A DNA stretch of 8,979 nt from Solobacterium sp. (GCA_017536845.1 JAFWCP010000413.1:1-8979), one strand, 5' to 3'. Numbered from the stretch's first letter, positions 1 to 6,824 are shown. The notes: generated by a model from the sequence alone, not told the origin. Program-made: numbers and translations.

Positions 1-2
1 CC

Positions 3-2066
3 TATTTCTACAGTAAGAGAGAATTCCTTTTCAAGCGCGTACAGTCAAAAACCATCAAAACCCCGTCCGGTTCGTACGAAATCCAATGGATCAACGATGA
101 CATTGATCCTGAACTCGGTGAAAAATCAAAACGTGTGATTGAAATCGAACAGGAATGCAAAAAACAGGCAGAAGAATTCGTAAAAACACTGGGAGCTGCC
201 AATTCGCTGGAAAAAAACCTGACGATGGTCAGATACTATCAGCAGCTTCTGGCGGGCTCTGAGGAATATCTTCGCTTGCAGCAGGATCTCAAGATGCCTG
301 AACCCATTCGTTACAGCATTCAGTGCATCAATACCGCCTATGAGTATCTTGGAAAAGTGGCAAAAGTACGCATGCCGACGCAGAAGGTCCTTTTTATCGT
401 CCGTACCGATTCATCGGGAAAATTAGGTGAAGCCGGAAAGCTTAACTATTCTTCGATGGTTTCACTTTGGCCTTTCAAAGGCGGCTACACCCAGGAAACC
501 AAGGATAACTACCTGCTCACGATTACGCACGAACTCTTTCATATCTGCCAGGAGAGATACAGGATTACCCTCCCTGTGCTGGACAGTCTTGTCGATGATG
601 TCAGGTTTGACGAAATGGTCACCATGGTATTGGAAAGGGATGCGAAAGAATACTATAAAGAGAAAGGCGTCATTACAACCGATCCGCCGTTAACAGAGCT
701 GGAATACTGGGAAACGCTGCGGCTGCCGATCAATTCTGAACCGACAGGACTCTCAGCTTTGGAAAACCATAACATGCGTATGTATGAAGGGTATCATCTC
801 GGATCATTTGTCATGTACCTGCAGACGCAGTATCCAGATAAGAACATCACGCCGCATCTGCTGATGAAATCATGCAGGATTGATGCACGAACTTCCATTT
901 CTGCAGCAATCAGGAAGGCGTTTGGAATGGAAGAAGACGTGTTTGACAGCTGTTTCCGCAAGTGGCTGGTCTCTGTCAGAAAGACACTTGAGGCAAAGGA
1001 TGATTCGATTTTCCAGGGGATGACATACGGAAGAAAAGAAATGATAAGGGTTGTATATGGTGAGAAGTACCATGTCGATCTGCAGGAGGATGACAGCTAT
1101 TTTCTGGCTATGAGCAAATTCATGAGAGATCCGAAGCGCACAGAGCAAGGGGTCAGCCTCAAAGGCATCATTGTCCCTGATAAGGATTTCACCAGAAACC
1201 ATCCGTCTGTGCAGCTCATGCCGTTGGAAAAATACACGGATCTCAATCAAGGCGTATTCATTGACAATTTCAATATGTTCATTATGGCGGAAATCTACGG
1301 GAAACTCACTCCGGGTGAAAACATGAAGGTCGGCTACACCCTGTACTCATTGGCCAAACCGGCCTCGGTTGGTCTGGCCGAAGAAGGAAGTGACATTATC
1401 GTTCAGTTGCCTGAGAATTCCATGGCAGCGGCAGACGGACTGATTGACGGATACCTGATGAAGGTCATCGCAGGCGGGCAGACGCTGGAGTATTCCGTTG
1501 CAAAGGAAAACCTTGAAAAGCGGATCAGTCTGCCGAAAGAAAACTTCTTTGTCAATCAGGATCCTGGCCAGTCATTGGCAGTCAAGGTCACCATTACCGA
1601 ATTTGTCAAAGACAAAAAAGGAGAACTGCATTACGGGTTTGAATCCGATCCGGAAACCATTACCGTTAACAGTTCTCAGATGAATCAGAACGAATACAAA
1701 GGGTTCAAGGTTTCTTATGACAGTCTCTGCAGGTTCAGCGCCGATGAGTTTGCCGGCAATGACTTAACCGGTCAGAACTGGACATGGACACGGGATGAAA
1801 TGCCCGGTGGGAATACCATCACAATTGCCGGTGACAAGATCACAATTCAACTGGCCGAACTGGACTGGAACGCCTACGGTGCAGCCGGTGAGCAAAACTG
1901 GTCCAATGCCGCCAGATCCAGAGAAAAAGTGGTCATTACCGGCCTGAGAGACCGTCTGAGCTATGATCCGGAAACCACTTTTGCCGTGACCGGTGCCAAT
2001 GAAACCATCTCCGGCGAAACAAACAGATCATCGCAAGCTATGATCCCCGTTATGAAGAAACGGTGA
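3..2066 (+). CDS. Gluzincin-like zinc metallopeptidase with beta-rich C-terminal region (5' partial, 3' frameshifted)
   Basis: The frame is open from the first complete codon at position 3, so the gene begins upstream of the window; the GTG at 135 is internal, because protein-like sequence (SYEIQWINDD) precedes it. The product carries HELFH (528-542), the HExxH zinc and catalytic motif. A candidate third ligand Glu (612-614, in FDEMVTMVLE) gives HExxH-x23-E, the gluzincin (peptidase MA) arrangement. The segment GYHLGSFVMYL (about 796-828) resembles the helix that follows the active site in such enzymes. After about 1260 the protein becomes beta-rich (VGYTLYSL, EKRISLP, VTITEF) and resembles Ig-like or accessory domains, which I cannot name. 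The signal peptide, if any, lies outside the window. The last 15 residues (from about 2019) look out of frame, and the expected C-terminus continues in another frame to 2278. The likely role is a secreted or surface protease, but the substrate is unknown. It could also be an inactive peptidase-like protein. Confidence 0.75.
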   Translation, partial: YFYSKREFLFKRVQSKTIKTPSGSYEIQWINDDIDPELGEKSKRVIEIEQECKKQAEEFVKTLGAANSLEKNLTMVRYYQQLLAGSEEYLRLQQDLKMPEPIRYSIQCINTAYEYLGKVAKVRMPTQKVLFIVRTDSSGKLGEAGKLNYSSMVSLWPFKGGYTQETKDNYLLTITHELFHICQERYRITLPVLDSLVDDVRFDEMVTMVLERDAKEYYKEKGVITTDPPLTELEYWETLRLPINSEPTGLSALENHNMRMYEGYHLGSFVMYLQTQYPDKNITPHLLMKSCRIDARTSISAAIRKAFGMEEDVFDSCFRKWLVSVRKTLEAKDDSIFQGMTYGRKEMIRVVYGEKYHVDLQEDDSYFLAMSKFMRDPKRTEQGVSLKGIIVPDKDFTRNHPSVQLMPLEKYTDLNQGVFIDNFNMFIMAEIYGKLTPGENMKVGYTLYSLAKPASVGLAEEGSDIIVQLPENSMAAADGLIDGYLMKVIAGGQTLEYSVAKENLEKRISLPKENFFVNQDPGQSLAVKVTITEFVKDKKGELHYGFESDPETITVNSSQMNQNEYKGFKVSYDSLCRFSADEFAGNDLTGQNWTWTRDEMPGGNTITIAGDKITIQLAELDWNAYGAAGEQNWSNAARSREKVVITGLRDRLSYDPETTFAVTGANETISGETNRSSQAMIPVMKKR

Positions 2067-2278
2067 CATCAGAAACCAACATTACTTTCCTTCTGAACCA
2101 GATTGATTACGCCGCTTCAAGCATCCGCCTGGAATTTGACGGCGATGAACTGGTCGGGGCACAGATTCGTCTGAGCGGGAAGGTGCATATGGAACAGACA
2201 GATTCGTCCGACTACCGGCCGACTGAAACCGTAAAGCGTGATATGGATGGGTCCTTGAGTGTGACTCTGGTCCGCTGA
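2003..2278 (+). pseudogene. Displaced C-terminus of the metallopeptidase-like gene (frame -1)
   Basis: This frame opens at 2003 after a TGA at 2000-2002 and ends at TGA 2276-2278. From about 2018 it reads NKQIIASYDPRYEETVTSE and continues with a beta-strand pattern like the upstream protein (SSIRLEFDGDELVGAQIRLS). It joins smoothly to the upstream frame at GANETISGE, whereas the upstream frame degrades to SSQAMIPVMKKR before its stop at 2066. The simplest reading is one original gene whose frame was broken near GAAACAAACAG (2016-2026) by loss of one base or of one AAAC unit. A GTG at 2063 could start it as a separate 71-residue protein, but no convincing ribosome binding site precedes that codon. 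A sequencing error is an equally valid cause. Confidence 0.6.
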
Positions 2279-2324
2279 AGAACCCATCCCTGTGAATATA
2301 AATATGATGATGGAAAGAAACAAG

Positions 2325-2331
2325 AAGGAGG
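2325..2331 (+). promoter_or_regulatory. Strong ribosome binding site for the zinc-ribbon miniprotein
   Basis: AAGGAGG lies 5 bases before the ATG at 2337. It decides the start over the in-frame upstream ATG at 2292, which has no such site. Confidence 0.8.
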
Positions 2332-2336
2332 AAAAC

Positions 2337-2507
2337 ATGCAATACTGTATTTTCTGCGGTGCAGAACTGCCGGATGTCGCAAAATTCTGCTATAAATGCG
2401 GCGGCCCTGTGCTCAAGCCCGGTGAAGAACTGGAACCGATCACGATTGACGCACCGGAAGGAGCGGTTGTGGTCATCAGTGACGCACCGCATAAATTTGA
2501 TAAATAA
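2337..2507 (+). CDS. Small zinc-ribbon domain protein
   Basis: A 56-residue protein. The N-terminal half holds two CxxC knuckles, C4-x2-C7 (CIFCG) and C18-x2-C21 (CYKCG), spaced as in the short zinc-ribbon families found at the start of many Firmicute proteins; they should bind one zinc ion. The second half is acidic and beta-like (GEELEPITIDAPEGAVVVISDAP) with no membrane segment. In related proteins the ribbon is usually fused to a transmembrane or effector domain; here it stands alone. The gene starts 58 bases after the displaced end of the metallopeptidase-like gene and may share its transcript, as no clear promoter is visible between them. The function is unknown; a protein- or nucleic-acid-binding adaptor is a guess. 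A perfect AAGGAGG site and codon-periodic sequence make the gene itself convincing. Confidence 0.8.
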   Translation: MQYCIFCGAELPDVAKFCYKCGGPVLKPGEELEPITIDAPEGAVVVISDAPHKFDK

Positions 2508-2525
2508 GGGTTACTTCTCAAATAT

Positions 2526-2558
2526 CCTGCATCGGCGTTATGACGCTGAGCATGCAGG
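2526..2558. repeat. Inverted repeat with nested hairpin after the zinc-ribbon gene
   Basis: CCTGCAT (2526-2532) pairs with ATGCAGG (2552-2558), enclosing a second small stem GCGT/ACGC with loop TATG (2535-2546). It sits just before the terminator hairpin at 2557-2598. A second copy of ATGCAGG (2580-2586) lies in that hairpin, so CCTGCAT could also pair there. Confidence 0.5.
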
Positions 2559-2598
2559 CAAAAAGAGCGCACTGCTTATATGCAGGGCGCTCTTTGCC
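2557..2598. terminator. Bidirectional terminator between convergent genes
   Basis: AAAGAGCGC (2562-2570) pairs perfectly with GCGCTCTTT (2587-2595). An inner CTGC/GCAG stem (2572-2575 with 2582-2585) closes a 6-base loop, and an outer GGCA/TGCC pair sits beyond a small bulge. Read on the - strand the stem runs into CTCTTTTTG, a usable U-tract, so it best serves the histidine phosphatase gene; on the + strand it can also end the zinc-ribbon transcript. Confidence 0.75.
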
Positions 2599-2606
2599 TT
2601 GAATGG

Positions 2607-3245
2607 TCATATCGTTTGATCGTGCAGGAACTGCCGCAGGACATCACCGGTCAGGGGATAGCAGAGAAGATCATACTGTCCGTTACGATTGACAAAGACA
2701 GATACCGAACCGTTCGCGGCTCCATGATACCTCTTATCCATCTTCAGGATCACCCTGTTTCTGTGCATCAGTTCATGCAGGACATGGCGGTAATAGGTGC
2801 CATGGCTGACAACCAGGATCCGGTCACCATCGTCGGCAAGGGCTGACATCAGATCAAAGGCATGTCTGGCTCTGGCCCGTATCGAGGCGTTGCTTTCCCC
2901 ATGGACAAGGGTGAGGTTGTTGGTGAAATGGATCAGTTTCAGTTCCTTTCGATGCTCAGCATGGGGCAGGCCGTCGATGTCCCCGAAACTGACTTCCTTA
3001 AGGTCTTCGATCACTTCAGCCGGGATGTTCCTGCCTTCCAGGATGATATCCGCTGTTTCCTGACAGCGGTGCAGGGGCGAAATAAAGCAGCGTGAAAAGG
3101 GAATTTCATGCAGGATGCTGCCGGTTTCACGCAAGGCCGGGATGCCTTCCGGATCAAGAGGGGAATCGGTCTGGCCCTGGATGATGCCGGTTTTGTTGAA
3201 GACTGTCTGGCCATGACGGACATAGTAATACGTGATCTGTTTCAT
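2607..3245 (-). CDS. Histidine phosphatase family protein (phosphoglycerate mutase-like)
   Basis: A 212-residue cytoplasmic enzyme of the histidine phosphatase superfamily. The N-terminal YYVRHGQT holds the RHG signature (R10, H11, G12), with H11 the residue that becomes phosphorylated. The phosphate pocket is completed by R60 (SPLHRCQET), the acid residue E84 (LKEVSFGDIDG) and the second histidine H148 (VVSHGTYYRH). All core catalytic positions are present and the length is normal for the family. Members include cofactor-dependent phosphoglycerate mutases, alpha-ribazole phosphatases and broad-specificity phosphatases; this sequence lacks the long insertions of true glycolytic mutases, so a small-molecule phosphatase is more likely, with substrate unknown. 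The start ATG (3243-3245) is preceded by GAGG (3254-3257). It forms a single-gene unit with its own -10 box upstream and a terminator at 2557-2598. Confidence 0.9.
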   Translation of the reverse strand: MKQITYYYVRHGQTVFNKTGIIQGQTDSPLDPEGIPALRETGSILHEIPFSRCFISPLHRCQETADIILEGRNIPAEVIEDLKEVSFGDIDGLPHAEHRKELKLIHFTNNLTLVHGESNASIRARARHAFDLMSALADDGDRILVVSHGTYYRHVLHELMHRNRVILKMDKRYHGAANGSVSVFVNRNGQYDLLCYPLTGDVLRQFLHDQTI

Positions 3246-3265
3246 GATGGTTTCCTCATGCGGCT

Positions 3266-3271
3266 ATTATA
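3266..3271 (-). promoter_or_regulatory. Probable -10 box of the histidine phosphatase gene
   Basis: On the - strand this reads TATAAT, a perfect consensus, about 21 bases before the start codon, which implies a short leader. No good -35 hexamer is seen at 16-18 bases. Confidence 0.5.
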
Positions 3272-3336
3272 CCGCAGACACCGGCCGTGTATCCTGCTGC
3301 CTTTCGCTGATTTCAGAAGGAAGTGTGTTGAGTTTT

Positions 3337-3366
3337 TCGTCATTTCATTGCAATCCATTATATAAT
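3337..3366 (+). promoter_or_regulatory. Probable promoter of the HAD phosphatase / DUF3592 operon
   Basis: TATAAT (3361-3366) is a perfect -10 box. TCGTCA (3337-3342) at an 18-base spacing matches four of six -35 bases. The expected transcript start is near 3373, about 25 bases before the ATG at 3398. Confidence 0.55.
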
Positions 3367-3397
3367 ATGACGTCGAAAGGATGAATTATAAACTGAT

Positions 3398-4846
3398 ATG
3401 AAAGAGGAAAACAAACAGCCAGTCAACTGGAAAACAGCCGCTATCGCGGCTCTTGCGGTCGCTCTGCTTGCGATCATAACAGCTATTGTCTTCTCCCAGA
3501 GGACATCACGGTATTTTGGCGTAGAAACCGGTGATGACGGCGTCGTCACAGTCATCGCCTCCAATGCGTCCGACCGCTCAAGCGGCATCGGCACCATCAC
3601 TGTCGGAAATGCCCAGCAGATCACGGTCCGTTCCGGAATGACTGACGGCAGTTCCATATCTGTCAAGATCAGAAGCGGGAGCGATCCCAACTTCAACCCC
3701 CTGGTGGAAGATACCTTCAAGGGAATTGATGTGCGGTATTATATGCTGCCGGAAGGAGAATACAGCATTCTGGTCGAAGCTGCCGGAGGTGCAACCGGTA
3801 ATGTGACCTTTGAACCCACAGCATCTTCAATCACGCCGGCGGAGGAACCGGCAGAAACCGCTGAACAGGAAACACCGGCCGGCGACCCGCTGTCATTATG
3901 GACCGATGAAGCACCGGCCAAGGCCGAACTGACAGCCTATATCGAAGCTGTCACCGACGAAAAGAATCCGGACTACATTCCGCCGGAAAGAAGAATTGCC
4001 GTCTTTGACCTGGACGGTACGCTCTTCTGCGAAACCGATCCCAACTATTTCGACTACACCCTGCTTGTCCACCGTGTTCTTGAAGATGAGGATTACAAGG
4101 ACAAGGCCAGTGATTTTGAAAAGGAAACAGCAGAAAAGATCGTTACCCTTAATGAGACAGGCGTCGCCGCCAAGGGCCTGGAAGTCGACCATGGCAAGGC
4201 AGTCGCGTCCGCTTTCTCCGGCATGACGCTGGAAGAATTCAACGATTACATCCAGGAATTCAAGAAGCTGGAAATGCCCGGCTATGACGGCATGCTCAGA
4301 GGTGAGGGCTTCTACAAGCCGATGGTCGAAGTCGTTGAATACCTGCAGGCCAATGATTTTACCGTCTATATCGTTTCCGGCACCGACCGCTTCATCGTCA
4401 GAGGCATCTGCTATGAGTCCGAACTCGACGTTCCCAACAGCCAGATCATCGGTTCCGACGAAACCCTCGTCACAAAGGAACAGGGTGATGTGGACGGCCT
4501 GAACTATGTTTTCACAGATTCTGACGAACTGGTGCTCGGCGGCGAATTCATCATCAAGAACCTGAAGATGAACAAGGTTACCGTCATCGCCCAGGAAATC
4601 GGCCAGCAGCCGGTCCTCTCCTTCGGCAACAGCACCGGTGACTCTTCCATGGCGGAATATGCCACCAGCAACAACCCGTACAGAAGCCTTGCCTTCATGC
4701 TCTGCTGCGACGATACCGAACGTGAAAACGGCAATGTCGAAAAGGCAGACAAGATGTATGCCCTGTGCGAGGAATATGACTGGGTTCCCATCTCCATGAA
4801 GAACGACTGGACAACCATTTACGGGGAAGGCGTCACAAGGAAGTAA
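3398..4846 (+). CDS. Membrane-anchored HAD-family phosphatase with N-terminal beta-rich domain
   Basis: A 482-residue protein in three parts. Residues 1-12 are short and charged, and 13-33 form one hydrophobic helix (TAAIAALAVALLAIITAIVF), an uncleaved anchor or signal. Residues about 37-140 are beta-rich, followed by an acidic Pro/Glu/Thr linker (about 141-165). The C-terminal HAD domain has motif I DLDGT (204-208; nucleophile D204, acid D206), motif II Ser327 (YIVSGTDRF), a candidate motif III lysine among 387-393, and motif IV GNSTGDSS (410-417; D415). GNS-x-GD is, from memory, typical of extracytoplasmic phosphorylcholine-phosphatase-like HAD enzymes. Topology implies a phosphatase outside the membrane; the substrate is unknown. 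The start is odd: the nearest Shine-Dalgarno-like AAGG lies about 17 bases upstream, but no other in-frame start exists upstream before a stop at 3389-3391. It is followed 3 bases later by the DUF3592 gene. Confidence 0.85.
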   Translation: MKEENKQPVNWKTAAIAALAVALLAIITAIVFSQRTSRYFGVETGDDGVVTVIASNASDRSSGIGTITVGNAQQITVRSGMTDGSSISVKIRSGSDPNFNPLVEDTFKGIDVRYYMLPEGEYSILVEAAGGATGNVTFEPTASSITPAEEPAETAEQETPAGDPLSLWTDEAPAKAELTAYIEAVTDEKNPDYIPPERRIAVFDLDGTLFCETDPNYFDYTLLVHRVLEDEDYKDKASDFEKETAEKIVTLNETGVAAKGLEVDHGKAVASAFSGMTLEEFNDYIQEFKKLEMPGYDGMLRGEGFYKPMVEVVEYLQANDFTVYIVSGTDRFIVRGICYESELDVPNSQIIGSDETLVTKEQGDVDGLNYVFTDSDELVLGGEFIIKNLKMNKVTVIAQEIGQQPVLSFGNSTGDSSMAEYATSNNPYRSLAFMLCCDDTERENGNVEKADKMYALCEEYDWVPISMKNDWTTIYGEGVTRK

Positions 4847-4849
4847 GCC

Positions 4850-5242
4850 ATGCAGAAACGTTTATTCCTGATCCTGTTCATCCTGATGGGGCTGGCTGTA
4901 GGTGCCTTCGGCGGCTACACGGCTTTCTTTGAGACCAGAGGGTTTGAAAAGACAACTGCTGTCATCACCCGGATTGATGAAACATTCACTGGCTATGATG
5001 ATGACAACAATCCTGAATACTCGTATGACGTATACGTCGACTATACGGTTGACGGCAAGGAATACAGCGGCATGTCGGATTATTATTCCGGCAGCTATGA
5101 AGAGGGCAAGGAGATCACGATCTACTACAACCCCGCCGATCCCACAGAGATTCATGGCGATGCGAAGAACTTCGGTATCTACATGATGATCATCGGACCG
5201 GTGGTTTCCATCGTTGCCCTGATCCTGCTTCTGCGCAGATAG
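4850..5242 (+). CDS. DUF3592 family small membrane protein
   Basis: A 130-residue protein with two membrane helices, about 4-25 and 108-128, flanking a beta-rich extracytoplasmic segment. The central part follows the DUF3592 pattern: TTAVITRIDE early, then YDVYVDYTVDGKEYSG, then GKEITIYYNPADPTEIH, with the typical YYNPxxP turn at 92-98. The family's biochemical role is not established. The ATG is 3 bases after the stop of the HAD gene, with AAGGA (4837-4841) inside that gene's last codons at an 8-base spacing, so the two are co-transcribed and probably act at the same membrane face. The gene ends before a strong terminator at 5273-5305. The family call is good; any function is open. Confidence 0.85.
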   Translation: MQKRLFLILFILMGLAVGAFGGYTAFFETRGFEKTTAVITRIDETFTGYDDDNNPEYSYDVYVDYTVDGKEYSGMSDYYSGSYEEGKEITIYYNPADPTEIHGDAKNFGIYMMIIGPVVSIVALILLLRR

Positions 5243-5272
5243 TTTAGATAAAAACGGAATCCATGAAATCAG

Positions 5273-5305
5273 AAAACCGACAGGCGATGTACCCTGTCGG
5301 TTTTT
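5273..5305. terminator. Bidirectional rho-independent terminator
   Basis: AAAACCGACAGG (5273-5284) and CCTGTCGGTTTT (5293-5304) form a perfect 12-bp stem around an 8-base loop, followed by a T. The + strand reads GGTTTTTGA and the - strand GGTTTTCTG after the stem. It lies between the DUF3592 gene and the convergent DUF218 gene and can end both operons. Confidence 0.9.
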
Positions 5306-5310
5306 GATCT

Positions 5311-6090
5311 TTACTTTGCGGCAAAGGCGGTGATGACTTCCCACATGAGGCTTGCTCCGAAAGAAAGAAAATCAGAAGCTGCAGGCTGCCGCAGGATACG
5401 GGCAAAGCCGGCTTTTTCTGCCATCCTGACGGCCCGGTCCATATGGTAATTGCTTGTGATCAGCACAATCGGTTTTTCAGGATCCACCATGGCAGCGGTG
5501 TTGGCAAAGTTTTCTTCCGTGCTGGCTGCCTGCTCTTCCAGATCCATGGCTTCTGCCGGCACGCCGCGCTCTGCCAATAGCTCATACATGAGAGCCGCTT
5601 CGGTCCGGCCGTCTTTGTCAGGATTGCCGCCGGTCAGGATCAGCCTGGCCTGCGGATGTTTTTCATGGAAATCTGCGGCAGTGCTGATCCGGTACAGAAG
5701 GTCCTTTGCCGGCTTGCCGTCTTCCAGCGCCATGCCTAAGACAATGGCATGATCTGTCTGCTTTCCTTCGCTGATGAAACCGCTGATGAACACCCGCCCG
5801 CTTTGAAACAATACAGCAAGCGATAACCCGTATATGCCGATCCTGACAGCCGGCTTTGCGTAACGGCCGGCACCTTTTTCGGAAGGCGAAAGGATTCCGT
5901 ACCGTATATCCAGCGCCGCCAGAAACAGGATGGCACATATCACCATTTCAACGCCGAAGACCGTCAGATATGCCTGTTTCTGAACGACTTTCGTCATTCT
6001 TTTCAGCATCACAATGATGATGTCGGCCGTCCAGACGGAAACGGCAGCCAGAAGGATCCTGCCGGCCAGGATACGCTTCTTTCCGATCAT
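5311..6090 (-). CDS. YdcF/DUF218-family membrane protein
   Basis: A 259-residue protein. The N-terminal part has three likely membrane helices (about 8-29, 40-61 and 85-107). The C-terminal half is a DUF218 domain (about 113-250) with its usual blocks: AIVLGMALEDGKPA (115-128), LILTGGNPDKDGRTEAALM (150-168; TGG and E164), the EEQAASTEENFANT stretch (185-198) and VLITSNYHMDRAVRMAEKAGF (209-229). Related proteins (YdcF, SanA, ElyC) are linked to envelope integrity and, in some cases, nucleotide or adenosylmethionine binding; the reaction is not settled. The ATG at 6088-6090 overlaps the stop of the nitroreductase gene by ATGA, and its GGAGA site lies inside that gene, so translation is coupled. 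It ends right beside the shared terminator at 5273-5305. Confidence 0.85.
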   Translation of the reverse strand: MIGKKRILAGRILLAAVSVWTADIIIVMLKRMTKVVQKQAYLTVFGVEMVICAILFLAALDIRYGILSPSEKGAGRYAKPAVRIGIYGLSLAVLFQSGRVFISGFISEGKQTDHAIVLGMALEDGKPAKDLLYRISTAADFHEKHPQARLILTGGNPDKDGRTEAALMYELLAERGVPAEAMDLEEQAASTEENFANTAAMVDPEKPIVLITSNYHMDRAVRMAEKAGFARILRQPAASDFLSFGASLMWEVITAFAAK

Positions 6091-6632
6091 ATGAACTCTC
6101 CGCCATCTCCCGGAAAACAGTTGAACCAGGCCCGCTGCTCAAAGGGTTTTCTTACCGGCGGGACAGGGTCGGAAACAGCGATGCCGACCGGCAGGATGCA
6201 GACCAGCTCATAGCGGTCAGGGACACCGAGGATCTTTGCCATTTTCTCATTGATCCGGTCGGCATCGGTGATGTGGCCTTCATACCAGCAGCTCTGATAG
6301 CCCAGTTCCACAATTTCCATCAGCATGTTCTCAATGGCCGCGGCATAGTCCTGTACGGCAAAGCAGCGGTCGCGGTAGGCGATGATCTTTTCCGAGAGCA
6401 CGCAGATCAAAGCCGGGGCGGTTTCCGCAACCGGCGGGTGGATGACGCTTTTCAGCTTCCTGAGCTGCTCGGGGTCATCAACGGCAATCAGGCTGACCGT
6501 CTGCCTGTTGCAGCCGGAAGGGGCGGCCAGGCCGGCTTCCATGATGGTTTTCAGATCTTCGCGCGGGACAGGCTGCGGCAGGTAGCGGCCGCGGTAGCTG
6601 TGTCTTGAAAAAACGGCTTCCGTAACATTCAT
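6087..6632 (-). CDS. Nitroreductase family FMN-dependent oxidoreductase
   Basis: A 181-residue enzyme of the nitroreductase superfamily, which bind FMN and reduce nitro, quinone or flavin-type substrates with NAD(P)H, usually as dimers. The N-terminal SRHSYRGRYL matches the FMN-phosphate-binding RxSxR pattern (R10, S12, R14). AAPSGCNRQT follows (AxPSxxNxQ, the second FMN contact). The segment AVQDYAAAIENMLMEIVELGYQSCWY fits the DxxxAxxNMxLxAxxLGxxSCW core. ILGVPDRYELVCILPVGI matches the GxPxxxxxxxxxxxGxP region. The start at 6630-6632 is chosen because AAGGAG (6639-6644 on this strand) lies 6 bases upstream; an earlier in-frame ATG at 6662 has no such site. The substrate is not predictable. 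The stop overlaps the DUF218 start (ATGA). The leader contains a GC-rich palindrome. Confidence 0.9.
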   Translation of the reverse strand: MNVTEAVFSRHSYRGRYLPQPVPREDLKTIMEAGLAAPSGCNRQTVSLIAVDDPEQLRKLKSVIHPPVAETAPALICVLSEKIIAYRDRCFAVQDYAAAIENMLMEIVELGYQSCWYEGHITDADRINEKMAKILGVPDRYELVCILPVGIAVSDPVPPVRKPFEQRAWFNCFPGDGGEFI

Positions 6633-6653
6633 CTTGTGCTCCTTTTGACTTGT

Positions 6654-6695
6654 ACCGGGCAATGCCCGGGTTCCTGTCTTTTATTATAGCCCGGT
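6654..6695. promoter_or_regulatory. Palindromic leader and -10 box of the nitroreductase operon
   Basis: On the - strand TATAAT (6683-6688) is a perfect -10 box, about 50 bases before the nitroreductase start; no good -35 is visible. CCGGGC-AAT-GCCCGG (6655-6669) is a 15-base dyad just downstream of the expected transcript start. A third copy of the arm, GCCCGGT (6689-6695), abuts the -10 box and is the inverse of ACCGGGC (6654-6660). This could be an operator or an mRNA leader hairpin. Confidence 0.45.
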
Positions 6696-6824
6696 GAAAT
6701 ATGCTGAGGGGAATGATGTTGCCAATGGTTTCATGAGCAGGAAATGTTTTTTCACAATGGGTCCTGCTGGTCTGGACGGTGCAGTTTCAATGATTCCTGC
6801 TTCCGGCCTGCTGAAGAAAATAAA

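Noticed and set aside
870..1250. - strand open frame inside the metallopeptidase-like gene
   Set aside because: No ribosome binding site and no family resemblance; the + strand frame is continuous and protein-like.
2016..2026. Programmed -1 frameshift at GAAACAAACAG
   Set aside because: No X-XXY-YYZ slippery heptamer fits the reading frame here and no clear downstream stem or pseudoknot is seen; mutation or error is simpler.
4862..5344. - strand open frame opposite the DUF3592 gene
   Set aside because: It runs across the 12-bp terminator and mirrors a recognised family; not coding.
6087..6662. Nitroreductase start at 6662
   Set aside because: The extra ten residues would be encoded by the leader palindrome and the ribosome binding site region; the ATG at 6630-6632 has AAGGAG 6 bases upstream.
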